From Burkholderia aenigmatica (lineage in GTDB: Bacteria; Pseudomonadota; Gammaproteobacteria; Burkholderiales; Burkholderiaceae), in NCBI RefSeq assembly GCF_902499175.1, contig NZ_CABVQC010000012.1, forward strand, positions 62,001 through 126,000: DNA of 64,000 bases, read 5' to 3'. The notes below the pieces were generated by a model. That model saw only the letters and a program-made list of their open reading frames with translations. It ran no database searches and was not told where the DNA came from. This document shows positions 46,542 through 55,058 of the stretch, in pieces; the first letter of the stretch is position 1, and each line of letters opens with the position of its first letter. The position numbers were made by a program, and so were the translations under genes.

Positions 46542-46850
46542 TCAGTCTCTCACGCGCGAATGGAACCTGAGCGGCTGTTCGTCCGACGGCGCGGGTGCGC
46601 CGCCGGTGTCGCAGGCGCCGCAGGTGCTGCAGCCGTCGCCGCAACCGGCGCTCGCGGGCGCCGAGCCCGGCATCAGGCGCGTGCCGAGCCAGCGCAGCGC
46701 GCGCGGCCGGCCCGGCCGAGACAAGGCGAGCGCGGCGGCGCGCTGACCGCGCGCCGCCAGTTTCGGCGCGAGCTTGCGGAACATGAAGAGCGCGCTGGCG
46801 GCGACCAGCACCGCGATCGCCGCGTATTGCCAGGCAAGGGCCGCGCTCAT
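46542..46850 (-). CDS. Cys-rich small membrane protein, third gene of feo operon
   Basis: This 102-residue protein has one N-terminal membrane segment (WQYAAIAVLVAASALFMF) and a C-terminal cluster GCGDGCSTCGAC that could bind iron or an Fe-S centre. Its ATG overlaps the feoB stop (ATGA), giving translational coupling. It occupies the place of FeoC or FeoB-associated Cys-rich proteins, and it probably assists FeoB at the membrane. The homology to a named family is uncertain. Confidence 0.8.
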   Translation of the reverse strand: MSAALAWQYAAIAVLVAASALFMFRKLAPKLAARGQRAAALALSRPGRPRALRWLGTRLMPGSAPASAGCGDGCSTCGACDTGGAPAPSDEQPLRFHSRVRD

Positions 46851-48706
46851 GTCAGCGCCCGCGCGATCTGGTAGGTGACGAACGACGCGGCATACGCCAT
46901 TACGAACATGTAGCTGAACGAGATCGCGACGTTGCGCCACGAACCCGTCTCGCGGCGAATCACCGCGAGCGTCGACATGCATTGCGGCGCGAACGCAAAC
47001 CAGGCCAGCAGCGACAGCGCGCTGGCGACCGAGAAGTTGGCGGCGAGTGCGTGGCCGACGCTCGCGATGTCGGCGTCGCCGCCGCTCACCGCGTAGACCG
47101 TCGCAAGCGCCGCGACAGCGGTTTCGCGCGCGGCGAACGCGGGGATCAGCGACAAGCTGATCTGCCAGTTGAAGCCGAGCGGTGCGAACACGTATTGCAG
47201 GCCGCGTCCCATGTAGCCGGCGAACGAATAGTCGATCGCGGGGCCGACCGCGCCGGCCGGCGGCGACGGGAACGTCGAGATGAACCACATCAGCACGGTC
47301 AGCGCGAGAATCACGCCGGTCAGCCGCTTCATGAAGATCGAGCCGCGCTCCCACAGGCCGATCGCCACGTCACGCATGCGCGGCAGGCGATACGACGGCA
47401 GCTCCATCAGCAACGCGTGCTCGCCCTGCGGGCCGCGCACCTTCTTCATGATCCAGCCCACCAGCACCGCGCCGCCGATGCCTGCCGCGTACAGCACGAA
47501 CAGCACGACGCCCTGCAGGTTGAAGATGCCCAGCACGCGCTGCGACGGGATGAACGCGCCGATCAGCAGCGCGTACACCGGCAGGCGCGCCGAGCACGTC
47601 ATCAGCGGCGCGACGAGGATGGTCGCGAGCCGGTCGCGCGGGTCGGTGATGCTGCGGGTGCCGAGCACGCCGGGAATCGCACACGCGAAGCTCGACAGCA
47701 GCGGAATGAACGAGCGGCCGGTGAGCCCGACCGACACCATCATCCGGTCGAGCAGGAACGCGGCACGCGGCAGGTAGCCCGACTCCTCCAGCACCAGGAT
47801 GAACAGGAACAGCACCAGGATTTCCGGCAGAAAGCCGAGCACGGTGCCGAGGCCGCCGATCAGCCCGTCGGTGACGAGGCCGCGCAGCGGCCCGTCCGGC
47901 AGGTGCGCGCCAGCCAGTGTGCCGAGCCACCCGAAGCCGTCGCCGATCGCGTCGGTAATCGGCTTGCCGATCGAATACACGGCCTGGAACACCAGGAACA
48001 TCACGGCCGCGAGAATCACGAGCCCGAGCACCGGATGCAGCGCCCAGCGGTCGATTCGATCGTCGCGGATGTCGGTGGCGCGCGGCATCACGACGGCGGC
48101 CGCGAGCAGCGCGCGCACGCGCGTGTGGATCGCATCTGGATCGGCCGCGTCGACCGCGGCCGGCTGGTCGGCCGGTGCCGCGGGCGGGTTCGCGACGGCG
48201 CGGTCGAGCACGTCGACGAGCCGGCTCGCGCCGCCGCGCCGCACGGCCACCGTCTGCACGATCTGCACGCCCAGCTCGCGCGCCAGCACGTCGACGTCGA
48301 TCCTGATGCCGCGGCGTTCGGCCGCGTCCATCATGTTCAGCGCCAGCACGACCGGCCGGCCGAGGCGCTGGACTTCGAGCACGAAGCGCAGGTGCAGGCG
48401 CAGGTTGGTCGCATCCGCCACGCACACCACGAGATCGGGCGGCGCTTCGCCCGGGTGACGGCCGAGCAGCACATCGCGCGTGATGCGCTCGTCGGGGCTC
48501 GTCGAATCGAAGCTGTACGCGCCCGGCAGGTCGAGCACCTGGATCTGCCGGCCCGACGGCCCGACAAAACGTCCCACCTTGCGCTCGACGGTGACGCCGG
48601 CATAGTTCGCGACCTTCTGCCGGCCGCCGGTCAGCTGGTTGAACAGCGCGGTCTTGCCGCAATTGGGGTTGCCGACCAGCGCAATACGCAATGCCGTGGC
48701 GCTCAT
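46847..48706 (-). CDS. feoB: Ferrous iron transporter FeoB
   Basis: This 619-residue inner-membrane GTPase transporter imports Fe(II). The N-terminal G domain has G1 GNPNCGKT (residues 11-18), G3 DLPGAYS, and G4 NMMD. The C-terminal half contains two Gate domains and the FeoB core, with FIPLLSSFACAIPGVLGTR and CSARLPVYALLIGAF carrying the conserved cysteines. It is shorter than E. coli FeoB but complete. Its start overlaps feoA (ATGA) and its stop overlaps the Cys-rich gene. Confidence 0.95.
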   Translation of the reverse strand: MSATALRIALVGNPNCGKTALFNQLTGGRQKVANYAGVTVERKVGRFVGPSGRQIQVLDLPGAYSFDSTSPDERITRDVLLGRHPGEAPPDLVVCVADATNLRLHLRFVLEVQRLGRPVVLALNMMDAAERRGIRIDVDVLARELGVQIVQTVAVRRGGASRLVDVLDRAVANPPAAPADQPAAVDAADPDAIHTRVRALLAAAVVMPRATDIRDDRIDRWALHPVLGLVILAAVMFLVFQAVYSIGKPITDAIGDGFGWLGTLAGAHLPDGPLRGLVTDGLIGGLGTVLGFLPEILVLFLFILVLEESGYLPRAAFLLDRMMVSVGLTGRSFIPLLSSFACAIPGVLGTRSITDPRDRLATILVAPLMTCSARLPVYALLIGAFIPSQRVLGIFNLQGVVLFVLYAAGIGGAVLVGWIMKKVRGPQGEHALLMELPSYRLPRMRDVAIGLWERGSIFMKRLTGVILALTVLMWFISTFPSPPAGAVGPAIDYSFAGYMGRGLQYVFAPLGFNWQISLSLIPAFAARETAVAALATVYAVSGGDADIASVGHALAANFSVASALSLLAWFAFAPQCMSTLAVIRRETGSWRNVAISFSYMFVMAYAASFVTYQIARALT

Positions 48707-48954
48707 GACTGGCCGCCCTCCTGCACGCTCACGCTGACACGCTCCGCTTCGGCGCGGCGCAGCGCGAAGCGGGTCGAGCCGACCTGGATCAGCAGCGGAT
48801 CGGCGCCCCACGGCCCGCGCGCCACGACGCGTACCGGCTCGCCGCGCACGAAGCCGAGATCGCGCAGGCGCTGGGCGATGGGGTCGTCGGGCCGCGCGTC
48901 GTCGACATGGTCGACCAGGGCCGGCGTGTGTTGGGTCAGATTCGAGAGGCGCAT
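48703..48954 (-). CDS. feoA: Ferrous iron transport protein FeoA
   Basis: This 83-residue SH3-like cytoplasmic protein is needed for FeoB activity. The motif LRDLGFVRGEPVRVVARGPWGADPL is the FeoA core. It is the first gene of the feo operon, with its stop overlapping feoB. No good Shine-Dalgarno is seen before the ATG at 48954. A Fur-type box with an overlapping TATAAT lies upstream. Confidence 0.92.
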   Translation of the reverse strand: MRLSNLTQHTPALVDHVDDARPDDPIAQRLRDLGFVRGEPVRVVARGPWGADPLLIQVGSTRFALRRAEAERVSVSVQEGGQS

Positions 48955-48982
48955 GGCGGGGAGAACGCTACGGAAGAAAAAT

Positions 48983-49001
48983 GAAAATCGTTCTCATTAT
49001 A
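48983..49001 (-). promoter_or_regulatory. Fur box and -10 element of the feo operon
   Basis: TATAATGAGAACGATTTTC on the minus strand matches 14 of 19 positions of the Fur consensus, and its first six bases are a perfect -10 TATAAT. Iron-loaded Fur binding here would block the promoter. It lies 29 bases upstream of feoA. Confidence 0.75.
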
Positions 49002-49120
49002 AGTGGCGAGGGACAATCGCGACGCGAAGGTCGGCCCGACCTTGTTCGACCGCGAGGTGCAATGACTGTGAGGCCGGCCCCGGCGCGAGGCCCCGGCTGG
49101 GTGCGGCCACGGATGCCGCC

Positions 49121-49521
49121 TCAGGGCGAGCCGGCGGTCGGCGCTGTCTGGCCGAGCACTGCGGCGAGCACGAGCGCCGCGAACATGACGGCGGCCTCGG
49201 CGCCGAGCACTGCGTCGAAGTGCCGCTGCGCGGCGGGACAACCGGAATCGTGCTGTTCGGCGCGCATGCGCAGCACAGGCAGCACGACCATCCGGTTCCA
49301 GCCGCCGAGCAGCGGCGCGCACTCGACACACGCGAGCAGGCCGCGAGCACGTGGCCCAACCCCAGCCCGAGCAGCCTCGCGCCCGTGAGCGCCGTCTCCC
49401 GCCGCACGTTGTAGAACCCCGTGACAAGCACGACGGCGAACGCGCCGGTCGCGACGGCAAACAGGAGGCCCTGCCCGGCCGCCAGCGCGCTCTGCGCGTC
49501 GACGAGCGCGTCCGCCGTCAC
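49121..49521 (-). pseudogene. copD: Decayed CopD-type copper resistance gene
   Basis: From a GTG at 49521 (overlapping the copC stop) the frame reads membrane-like sequence LLFAVATGAFAVVLVTGFYN and continues to LLGLGLGHVLAA. The continuation lies in another frame (GGWNRMVVLPVLRMRAEQHD, then AAVMFAALVLAAVLGQTAPT) ending at the TGA at 49121. A frameshift near 49320-49340 separates the two. The whole is about half the length of normal CopD. It is a remnant next to an equally damaged copC. Confidence 0.7.
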
Positions 49522-49739
49522 TTCACCATGAACGCGTAGTGCCCCTGCGTGCGGTGGCCGTCGAGCGCAACGGCCACCCATGCCACCGTGTAGACGCCCG
49601 GCGTCAGCGGGTTCAGCGCGACGGACATGTGCTTGCGGTTCGACGCGTCGACTTCGGCTTTACCGTTCGTGATGGCGTGGCCCTGCGCATCGGTGACGGC
49701 GATCGAGCTGAACGCGGGTTCGATACTTCGGAAAGTCAT
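49518..49739 (-). pseudogene. copC: 5'-truncated CopC remnant
   Basis: The C-terminal half of a CopC periplasmic copper-binding protein is clear (EPAFSSIAVTDAQGHAITNG; VALNPLTPGVYTVAWVAVAL; LDGHRTQGHYAFMVK). The signal peptide, the N-terminal copper-binding His and about 40 residues are missing. Upstream sequence (49740-49805) is unrelated. Its stop overlaps the copD remnant start as in intact copCD operons. Confidence 0.75.
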
Positions 49740-49808
49740 CCGAAATGATCGAGCCTCGAAACGACCCGCCAGGGGGCGGGGCGGTCGATGCAGCCCCGCG
49801 CGCACACG

Positions 49809-51053
49809 TCACGCACGCGTGCCTGCCGCGCGCCCCGCCATCCACTTCCGGTAGCGCCGCGTCTGGCACTGCGCGGCCATTTGCTGCCTGACCAGCGCAC
49901 GCAGCGGCGACACCTGCGGGTGCGTGCGGCGGCCTTCGCTGAGCCGCGTCAGCTGGAACTTGACGACGGCCATGTTCGCCAGCGCGCCCAGCGCCTTGTT
50001 CTTCCAGCGAATCGGTTCCAGCACCGGCGCGCTGTCCTTGCCGGCTCGCCAGTCGCGCGGCAGGTTCGGTTCGATGGACAGCGCGGTCGCGATGCCGACC
50101 ATCGCCACACCGCTGTCGACCACCTGCTCGGCAACCGCGCGGCGCCGGATGCCGCCCGTGACCATCAGCGGCATCCGTGCGACGTCCGTGATGTCGCGCG
50201 CGAATTCGAGGAAATACGCTTCTCGGGCCAGCGTGCGCCCGTCGCGTGCCTCGCCCTGCATCGCCGGCACTTCATAGCTGCCGCCCGACAGTTCGACGAG
50301 ATCGACGCCGAGCGGATTCAGCAGTTCGACCACGCACTTCGCATCGTCCGCGCTGAAGCCGCCGCGCTGGAAATCGGCCGAGTTCAGCTTGACCGCGACG
50401 GCAAATGCCGGCGACACCGTCGCGCGCACGTCCCGCACGATATCTAGCAACAGGCGTGCGCGATTCTCGATGCTGCCGCCCCATTGATCCTGCCGGCGGT
50501 TCGTCAGCGGCGACAGGAACTGGCTCAGCAGATAGCCGTGCGCCGCGTGAATCTCCACGCCGGTGAAGCCGCTCCGCTCCGCGAGCTGCGCCGCGCGCAC
50601 GAAGCGCTGCTGCACATCGGCGATGTCGGCTTGCGTCATCTCCTTCGGCACCGGGAACTGCTTCGACAACGCACCGAGCGCGAGCGGCACGGCCGACGGC
50701 GCGAGCGTCGTCTGGCCAAGCGCCGCCTGCATCTGGCGCCCCGGGTGATTGATCTGCATCCACACGTGCGCGCCGCCCGAGCGCGCCACCTGCGCCCAGC
50801 GGCGGAAGCGGTCGAGATGCGCATCGCTCTCGAGCACGACGCCGTTCGGCCCCGTCATCGCGCGGCCGTCCACCATCACGTTGCCGGTCAGGATCAGGCC
50901 GACCTGGCCATCGGCCCACGCCTGGTACAGGCGCAGCAACGCGTCGGACGGTGCGTGGTTCGCATCGGCCATGTTCTCTTCCATCGCGGCCTTGGCCAGA
51001 CGGTTCGGAATCACCGCCCCGTTGGGCAGTGTCAGCGGTGTAAACAGGTTCAT
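49809..51053 (-). CDS. NADH:flavin oxidoreductase / Old Yellow Enzyme family
   Basis: This 414-residue FMN-dependent ene-reductase has a TIM barrel starting LFTPLTLPNGAVIPNRLAKA. It has the catalytic His pair region GVEIHAAHGYLLSQFLSPLTNRR with the FMN-binding RQDQWGGSIENR, and VMVTGGIRR-like strand residues near 310. The family reduces activated C=C bonds of enones and nitro compounds. The ATG at 51053 has GAGGG upstream. Its promoter is of MerR type and faces a divergent MerR gene, so expression should be induced by that regulator's ligand. Confidence 0.9.
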   Translation of the reverse strand: MNLFTPLTLPNGAVIPNRLAKAAMEENMADANHAPSDALLRLYQAWADGQVGLILTGNVMVDGRAMTGPNGVVLESDAHLDRFRRWAQVARSGGAHVWMQINHPGRQMQAALGQTTLAPSAVPLALGALSKQFPVPKEMTQADIADVQQRFVRAAQLAERSGFTGVEIHAAHGYLLSQFLSPLTNRRQDQWGGSIENRARLLLDIVRDVRATVSPAFAVAVKLNSADFQRGGFSADDAKCVVELLNPLGVDLVELSGGSYEVPAMQGEARDGRTLAREAYFLEFARDITDVARMPLMVTGGIRRRAVAEQVVDSGVAMVGIATALSIEPNLPRDWRAGKDSAPVLEPIRWKNKALGALANMAVVKFQLTRLSEGRRTHPQVSPLRALVRQQMAAQCQTRRYRKWMAGRAAGTRA

Positions 51054-51081
51054 GGAGGGCACCCTCGATTGACGATGCCCA

Positions 51082-51112
51082 ACGATAACTTTAAAGTCAA
51101 CTTTAAGGTCAA
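51082..51112 (-). promoter_or_regulatory. MerR-controlled promoter of the ene-reductase (19-base spacer)
   Basis: On the minus strand, TTGACC (51107-51112) and TATCGT (51082-51087) are 19 bases apart. The spacer contains the dyad AAAG-TTGA-CTTT within a larger CTTAAAG/CTTTAAAG arrangement. It lies in the 77-base divergent gap between the ene-reductase and the merR-type gene. Confidence 0.75.
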
Positions 51113-51130
51113 GCCCCTTTGGAGCACAGC

Positions 51131-51595
51131 ATGAAAATCGGCGAACTGGCGCGCGCCAGCGGCATCGCGGCGTCGCGCATCCGCTTCTACGAAGCGAGCG
51201 GTCTGCTCGAACCGGCCCGTCGGCAGGCAAACGGCTATCGGGAATACGGGTCGGAAGCGTTGACGCGGCTCGCGATCATCGACCGCGCGCAGCGCGCGGG
51301 CTTTGCGCTCGACGAAATCCGCGCAGTGCTGCCGCCCGATCTCGGCGCGTGGCCGCGCGACGAACTGCTGGTCGCGCTGCGGCACAAGGTCGATGAAATC
51401 GCGCTGCTCGAACGGCGTCTCGCGCAGAACCGGCAACATCTGCAGGTGCTGATCGACGAGATCGAGAACAAGCCGGCGGGCGAGGATTGCGCGGGCGCCG
51501 CGCAACGGATGCTCGACCGGCTGTGCGCGCAGGCCGACGAGCCGCCGGCACCGGTGCCCGTGCCCGTCCCGCGGCCGACGCGCAAGCGCGCATGA
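51131..51595 (+). CDS. MerR-family regulator
   Basis: This 154-residue regulator has an N-terminal HTH (MKIGELARASGIAASRIRFYEASGLL), the wing NGYREYG, and a coiled-coil dimerisation helix (about 80-120). The C-terminus has one Cys (GEDCAGAA) and a Pro/Val tail; the SoxR Fe-S cysteine set is absent. It is divergent from the ene-reductase and most likely activates it in response to an electrophile or quinone-like ligand. The start has GGAG six bases upstream. Confidence 0.9.
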   Translation: MKIGELARASGIAASRIRFYEASGLLEPARRQANGYREYGSEALTRLAIIDRAQRAGFALDEIRAVLPPDLGAWPRDELLVALRHKVDEIALLERRLAQNRQHLQVLIDEIENKPAGEDCAGAAQRMLDRLCAQADEPPAPVPVPVPRPTRKRA

Positions 51596-51708
51596 CTGGC
51601 TACACTGCGTCACCTGACGCACACACAACCTGCGCCGTGGCGAGACAAGACGACGCGTGCCCATCGGCTTCCGCCGCGCGACCTCATCCTCATCAAGTCC
51701 CGATCCGC

Positions 51709-52407
51709 ATGACGATCCCCCGCATCAAAGGATGCCTCGTCGCCACGCTGCTGACGTTCGGCATCGGCAGCACCTTCGCCGCGACCTGCGGCGACACACC
51801 GGCTTCGATCCGCTGCCCGGACACCGCCGGCCTTCCAGGCGACATCGTCGCGCAGCTTCCCGCCGGCTACGAAGCGCTGGATGCCGCATCGGGGCGCCTG
51901 ACCGACGGCGCCCGCATCGGCTATGTCGTCGTCGCGCATCAGCCCGACGATTCGATGCGCAAGGCATCGCTGCGTCCGCTGCTGATCTTCCTGCCGGGCA
52001 AGGACGGGCACTATCGGCTGGCGGCGCGCAACGACGCCGTGATCATGAAAGCCGACGAAGGCGGGATGGGCGACCCGTATCTGGACGGCGTGGCCGACAA
52101 CGCGCTCACGATCGAACCCCGCACCTTCACGGTCGAACAGGGTGTCTTCGCGGGGCCGAGCCACTGGCGCGACCGCGTGACGTTTCGCTACGACGCCGCC
52201 CATCGCACGTGGGTGTTCCACCGCGAGGTCATGCGGAACTGGCGCCTCAACGACGCCCCGGACGGCGATGCGCTGAAGGCCGACCCGGTGCGCGTCACGC
52301 GCGCCAATGCGGCGAAAGCCGTCACGTTCGAAGCATGGCGGCCGCGTTACTGGTGCGATTCGGTGGAGCGGCGCGACACCGATCCGGTTTGCAGCAAGCC
52401 GCATTGA
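51709..52407 (+). CDS. Exported protein of unknown function
   Basis: This 232-residue protein has a signal peptide (MTIPRIKGCLVATLLTFGIGSTFA|ATCGD) and four or more cysteines in the mature part (CGDTPASIRC near the start, YWCDSVERRDTDPVC at the end), probably disulphide-bonded in the periplasm. I do not recognise a family. The internal FLPGKDGHYRLAARND segment suggests a beta-propeller or lipocalin-like repeat. It stands alone on the plus strand. Confidence 0.65.
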   Translation: MTIPRIKGCLVATLLTFGIGSTFAATCGDTPASIRCPDTAGLPGDIVAQLPAGYEALDAASGRLTDGARIGYVVVAHQPDDSMRKASLRPLLIFLPGKDGHYRLAARNDAVIMKADEGGMGDPYLDGVADNALTIEPRTFTVEQGVFAGPSHWRDRVTFRYDAAHRTWVFHREVMRNWRLNDAPDGDALKADPVRVTRANAAKAVTFEAWRPRYWCDSVERRDTDPVCSKPH

Positions 52408-52605
52408 CTGCAACGCGGCGTCACGGCTGACGATGCAGGCGGGTAAGCGGTACCGTGCTGCACGCGCGATGTGGCTGTCGGCACGCGCGGGCGCCCTTCC
52501 CCGGCCGTGCAGCTTTGATTACGTCGCAGGTAATCGACGCGCGCCGCCCGCGCCGCGATCATGGCTCCATCGACGCACGAACCGCATCACGCCAAGGAGC
52601 CCACC

Positions 52606-52926
52606 ATGACCGCGTACGCCATCGCCCACCTGCACGACGTCGAGATGTGCGACGACATCGTCGAGTACCTCGATCGCATCGACGGCACGCTTGCGCCGTT
52701 CGACGGCCATTTCGTGATTCACGGCGCGCGGCCGGAAATACGCGAAGGCGTATGGCGCGGCGACCTGATCGCGATCGCGTTTCCCGATCTCGACACGGCA
52801 CGCACGTGGTACGAATCGGCTGCGTACCGGCAGATCCAGCCGCTGCGCGCCCGACATGCGAGCGGCCCGCTGATCCTGATCGACGGCGTCGACGAACCGC
52901 ACAAGGCGACCGACATCCTGCGCTGA
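52606..52926 (+). CDS. DUF1330 family protein
   Basis: This 106-residue ferredoxin-like alpha/beta-barrel protein has the DUF1330 pattern FVIHGARPEIREGVWRGDLI and FPDLDTARTWYESAAYRQI. Members are small cytoplasmic proteins of unknown role, sometimes stress related. AAGGAG before the ATG is a good ribosome-binding site. It is convergent with udh, with a 19-base gap. Confidence 0.85.
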   Translation: MTAYAIAHLHDVEMCDDIVEYLDRIDGTLAPFDGHFVIHGARPEIREGVWRGDLIAIAFPDLDTARTWYESAAYRQIQPLRARHASGPLILIDGVDEPHKATDILR

Positions 52927-52945
52927 TCGGCCACGCCGGCGGCGC

Positions 52946-53782
52946 TTACGACGCGTTGCGCTCCATCGGCTCGCCGACGACGAACCCGCCGCCCTGGAAC
53001 CGCTGCGCGGGATCGTCGTAGTCGGCGGTCGGCGCCGTCACCGGGAACAACCCGGCGAACTGCTCGGAGCTGTCGCGCGGGCGGAAGCCGAGAAAGCCGG
53101 CCTTCGTGTTGTCCCACCACTTCACCGGGTTGTCCGACGCGCCGTACACGATCGCGTGCCCGACGCGGTTCGTCAGCAACGAACAGCGCACCAGCTCGAT
53201 GAAGTCGCGATAGCTGAGGAACGTCACGAGCATGCGCGGATTCTTTGGCACTTCAAACGATGAGCCGATCCGCAGGCACACCGTCTCGATCCCGAAGCGG
53301 TCGAAGTAGTAACGCGACAGCGATTCGCCGAAGCACTTCGTCACGCCGTACAGGCTGTCGGGACGCAGCGGCGAATCGGCGTCGAGCACTTCCGTGACCG
53401 GATGGAAACCGATCGCATGATTCGAGCTCGCGAACACGACGCGCTTCACGCCGTGCTTGCGCGCGGCTTCGTACAGGTTGTACGTGCCGGTGATGTTCGC
53501 GCCGACGAGATCGTCGAACGGCGCATCGACCGAAATGCCGCCGAGATGGACGATCGCGTCCACGCCGTCGACGAGCTGCATCACCGCGGCCCGGTCGGCC
53601 AGATCGACGACGCGGGTTTCTTCATGCGCGGCCGCGTCGCCGAGCGTCGCGATGTCGCTGACACGCACGACGTCGGCCCAGTCGGCGAGCGCGCCGCGCA
53701 ACTGGCGGCCGAGGTTGCCGGCCGCGCCCGTCAGCAGCAGGCGCCCGAACGGTTTGCGCGTGCCGGTGGATGAGGCGTTCAT
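52946..53782 (-). CDS. udh: Uronate dehydrogenase
   Basis: This 278-residue short-chain-type enzyme oxidises D-galacturonate or D-glucuronate to the corresponding aldarolactone with NAD. The motif is LLLTGAAGNLGRQLR for NAD binding, with catalytic Ser in FASSNHAIG and YGVTKCFGE (Tyr-x-x-x-Lys). GASDNPVKWWDNTKAGFLGF closely follows characterised Udh enzymes. AAGGAGA precedes the ATG at 53782. Its promoter region has a LacI-type palindrome shared with the lacI and MFS genes. Confidence 0.93.
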   Translation of the reverse strand: MNASSTGTRKPFGRLLLTGAAGNLGRQLRGALADWADVVRVSDIATLGDAAAHEETRVVDLADRAAVMQLVDGVDAIVHLGGISVDAPFDDLVGANITGTYNLYEAARKHGVKRVVFASSNHAIGFHPVTEVLDADSPLRPDSLYGVTKCFGESLSRYYFDRFGIETVCLRIGSSFEVPKNPRMLVTFLSYRDFIELVRCSLLTNRVGHAIVYGASDNPVKWWDNTKAGFLGFRPRDSSEQFAGLFPVTAPTADYDDPAQRFQGGGFVVGEPMERNAS

Positions 53783-53808
53783 TGAATCTCCTTGAATTTG
53801 ACCGAATC

Positions 53809-53822
53809 GGAAAACGTTTTCC
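53809..53822. promoter_or_regulatory. LacI-type operator upstream of udh
   Basis: The perfect palindrome GGAAAACGTTTTCC has the central CG typical of LacI-family sites and lies 27 bases upstream of udh, in the divergent udh/lacI region. Confidence 0.85.
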
Positions 53823-53945
53823 AACTATACGCGGGAGCGTCGCCGAACGTCAATGGCCGAACCCGTTCGCAGCCATCCGCACTTTCCCGATATCGCCGCG
53901 TGGCCGCGCGCACCCTTTTTCTGCCACAATCCGGCGTTATCGAAC

Positions 53946-53957
53946 GAAAACGTTACC
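53946..53957. promoter_or_regulatory. LacI-type operator next to the lacI-family gene
   Basis: GAAAACGTTACC keeps the AAAACGTT core of the palindrome at 53809-53822 but with one degenerate arm. It lies seven bases before the regulator's ATG, so it fits weaker autorepression. Confidence 0.6.
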
Positions 53958-53963
53958 CTTCCG

Positions 53964-54956
53964 ATGAAAAAAGTTTCCCCGACGATCCGCGACGTGGCGG
54001 CGGAAGCCGGCGTGTCGGTCGCGACGGTATCGAAGTACGTGAACGGCACGCAGCGCTTCTCGCCGACCGTCGAGGCACGGCTCAAGGAATCGATCGAGCG
54101 TCTCGGCTACCGGTCGAACCCGCTTGCACGCTCGATGATCACCGGGCGCACGCGCACCATCGGCCTCGTGATCCTCGACATCAGCAACCCGCACTTCACG
54201 AACGTGGTGAAGGGCGCGAACCGCGTCGCGCTACAGCATGACTACACGCTGCTGCTCGTCGATACCGAGGAGAACCAGACGCGCGAACGCTCGCTGATCG
54301 AAGCACTCGCGCAGCGCGTCGACGGGCTGATCGTCAGCACGCGGATGCCGGATGAAGAAGCCGGCTGGATGCTCGACCTCAACAAACCGCTCGTGCTGCT
54401 GCGTCGCAGCCCCGGCCTGCCGATTCCGAGCGTCGGCATCGACAACCGGCTGTCGACCTACATGCTCGCGCGTCACCTGCTCAATCTCGGCCACACGCGC
54501 ATCGCGTATCTCGGCTTCGGCACCGCGCGCGTGAACGACGAGCGGATCCAGGGCGCGCGCGACTGCCTCGCCGAAGCCGGGCTCACGCTCGACGTGCACG
54601 ATGCGCATGCGCCGACCGCCGAAGCCGGCGAACGCGCGTGCTCGCGCGTGATGCTCGGGCCGCAGCGCCCGCAGGCCGTGATTTGCTACAACGACCTGAT
54701 CGCGCTCGGCTTCATGAAGGAAGCCGCGTCGCTCGGCTTCCGGCTGCCGCAGGATGTGTCGGTCGCGGGCATCGACAACGTGCCGTACGGCGAATATGCG
54801 GCGCCTGCGCTGACGACCGTCGACATCCAGAGCGAGAACATGGGCGAGCTCGCGATGCAGAAGCTGATCGACGCGCTCGCGGGGCGTACCGATGCGAGCT
54901 ATTCGACGTTCGAGCCGCGGCTGATCATGCGCGCGTCGACGGCCGCGGCCGGCTGA
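53964..54956 (+). CDS. LacI-family regulator of the uronate module
   Basis: This 330-residue regulator has an N-terminal HTH (TIRDVAAEAGVSVATVSKYV and the hinge NPLARSM) and a periplasmic-binding-like effector domain (TIGLVILDISNPHF near 60, PQAVICYNDLIALG near 240, AGIDNVPYGEYAAPALTTV near 270). The ATG at 53964 lacks a clear Shine-Dalgarno. An upstream frame extension has no HTH-family sequence. It is divergent from udh and convergent with the MFS gene, and the same operator core precedes all three genes, so it is the expected repressor with a uronate-derived inducer. Confidence 0.92.
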   Translation: MKKVSPTIRDVAAEAGVSVATVSKYVNGTQRFSPTVEARLKESIERLGYRSNPLARSMITGRTRTIGLVILDISNPHFTNVVKGANRVALQHDYTLLLVDTEENQTRERSLIEALAQRVDGLIVSTRMPDEEAGWMLDLNKPLVLLRRSPGLPIPSVGIDNRLSTYMLARHLLNLGHTRIAYLGFGTARVNDERIQGARDCLAEAGLTLDVHDAHAPTAEAGERACSRVMLGPQRPQAVICYNDLIALGFMKEAASLGFRLPQDVSVAGIDNVPYGEYAAPALTTVDIQSENMGELAMQKLIDALAGRTDASYSTFEPRLIMRASTAAAG

Positions 54957-54983
54957 GCGCCCCGCGTCGAGCCTTCAAAAGAA

Positions 54984-55009
54984 AACGCGCCGCCCAAGGG
55001 CGGCGCGTT
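54984..55009. terminator. Bidirectional terminator between lacI and MFS genes
   Basis: AACGCGCCGCCC pairs with GGGCGGCGCGTT through 12 bases. On the minus strand it is followed by TTTTCTTTT, a strong U-tract that ends the MFS transcript. On the plus strand CGTTTG follows, weaker, for the lacI transcript. Confidence 0.85.
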
Positions 55010-55058
55010 CGTTTGCGGACAGGCGATTACACGATTGAGCGATTAAGCGATCGCCTCG

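Noticed and set aside
46982-49414. 810-codon open frame antisense to feoAB and the copD remnant
   Set aside because: Low-complexity Arg/Gln/His translation and no family signal; feoB and feoA are certain on the other strand.
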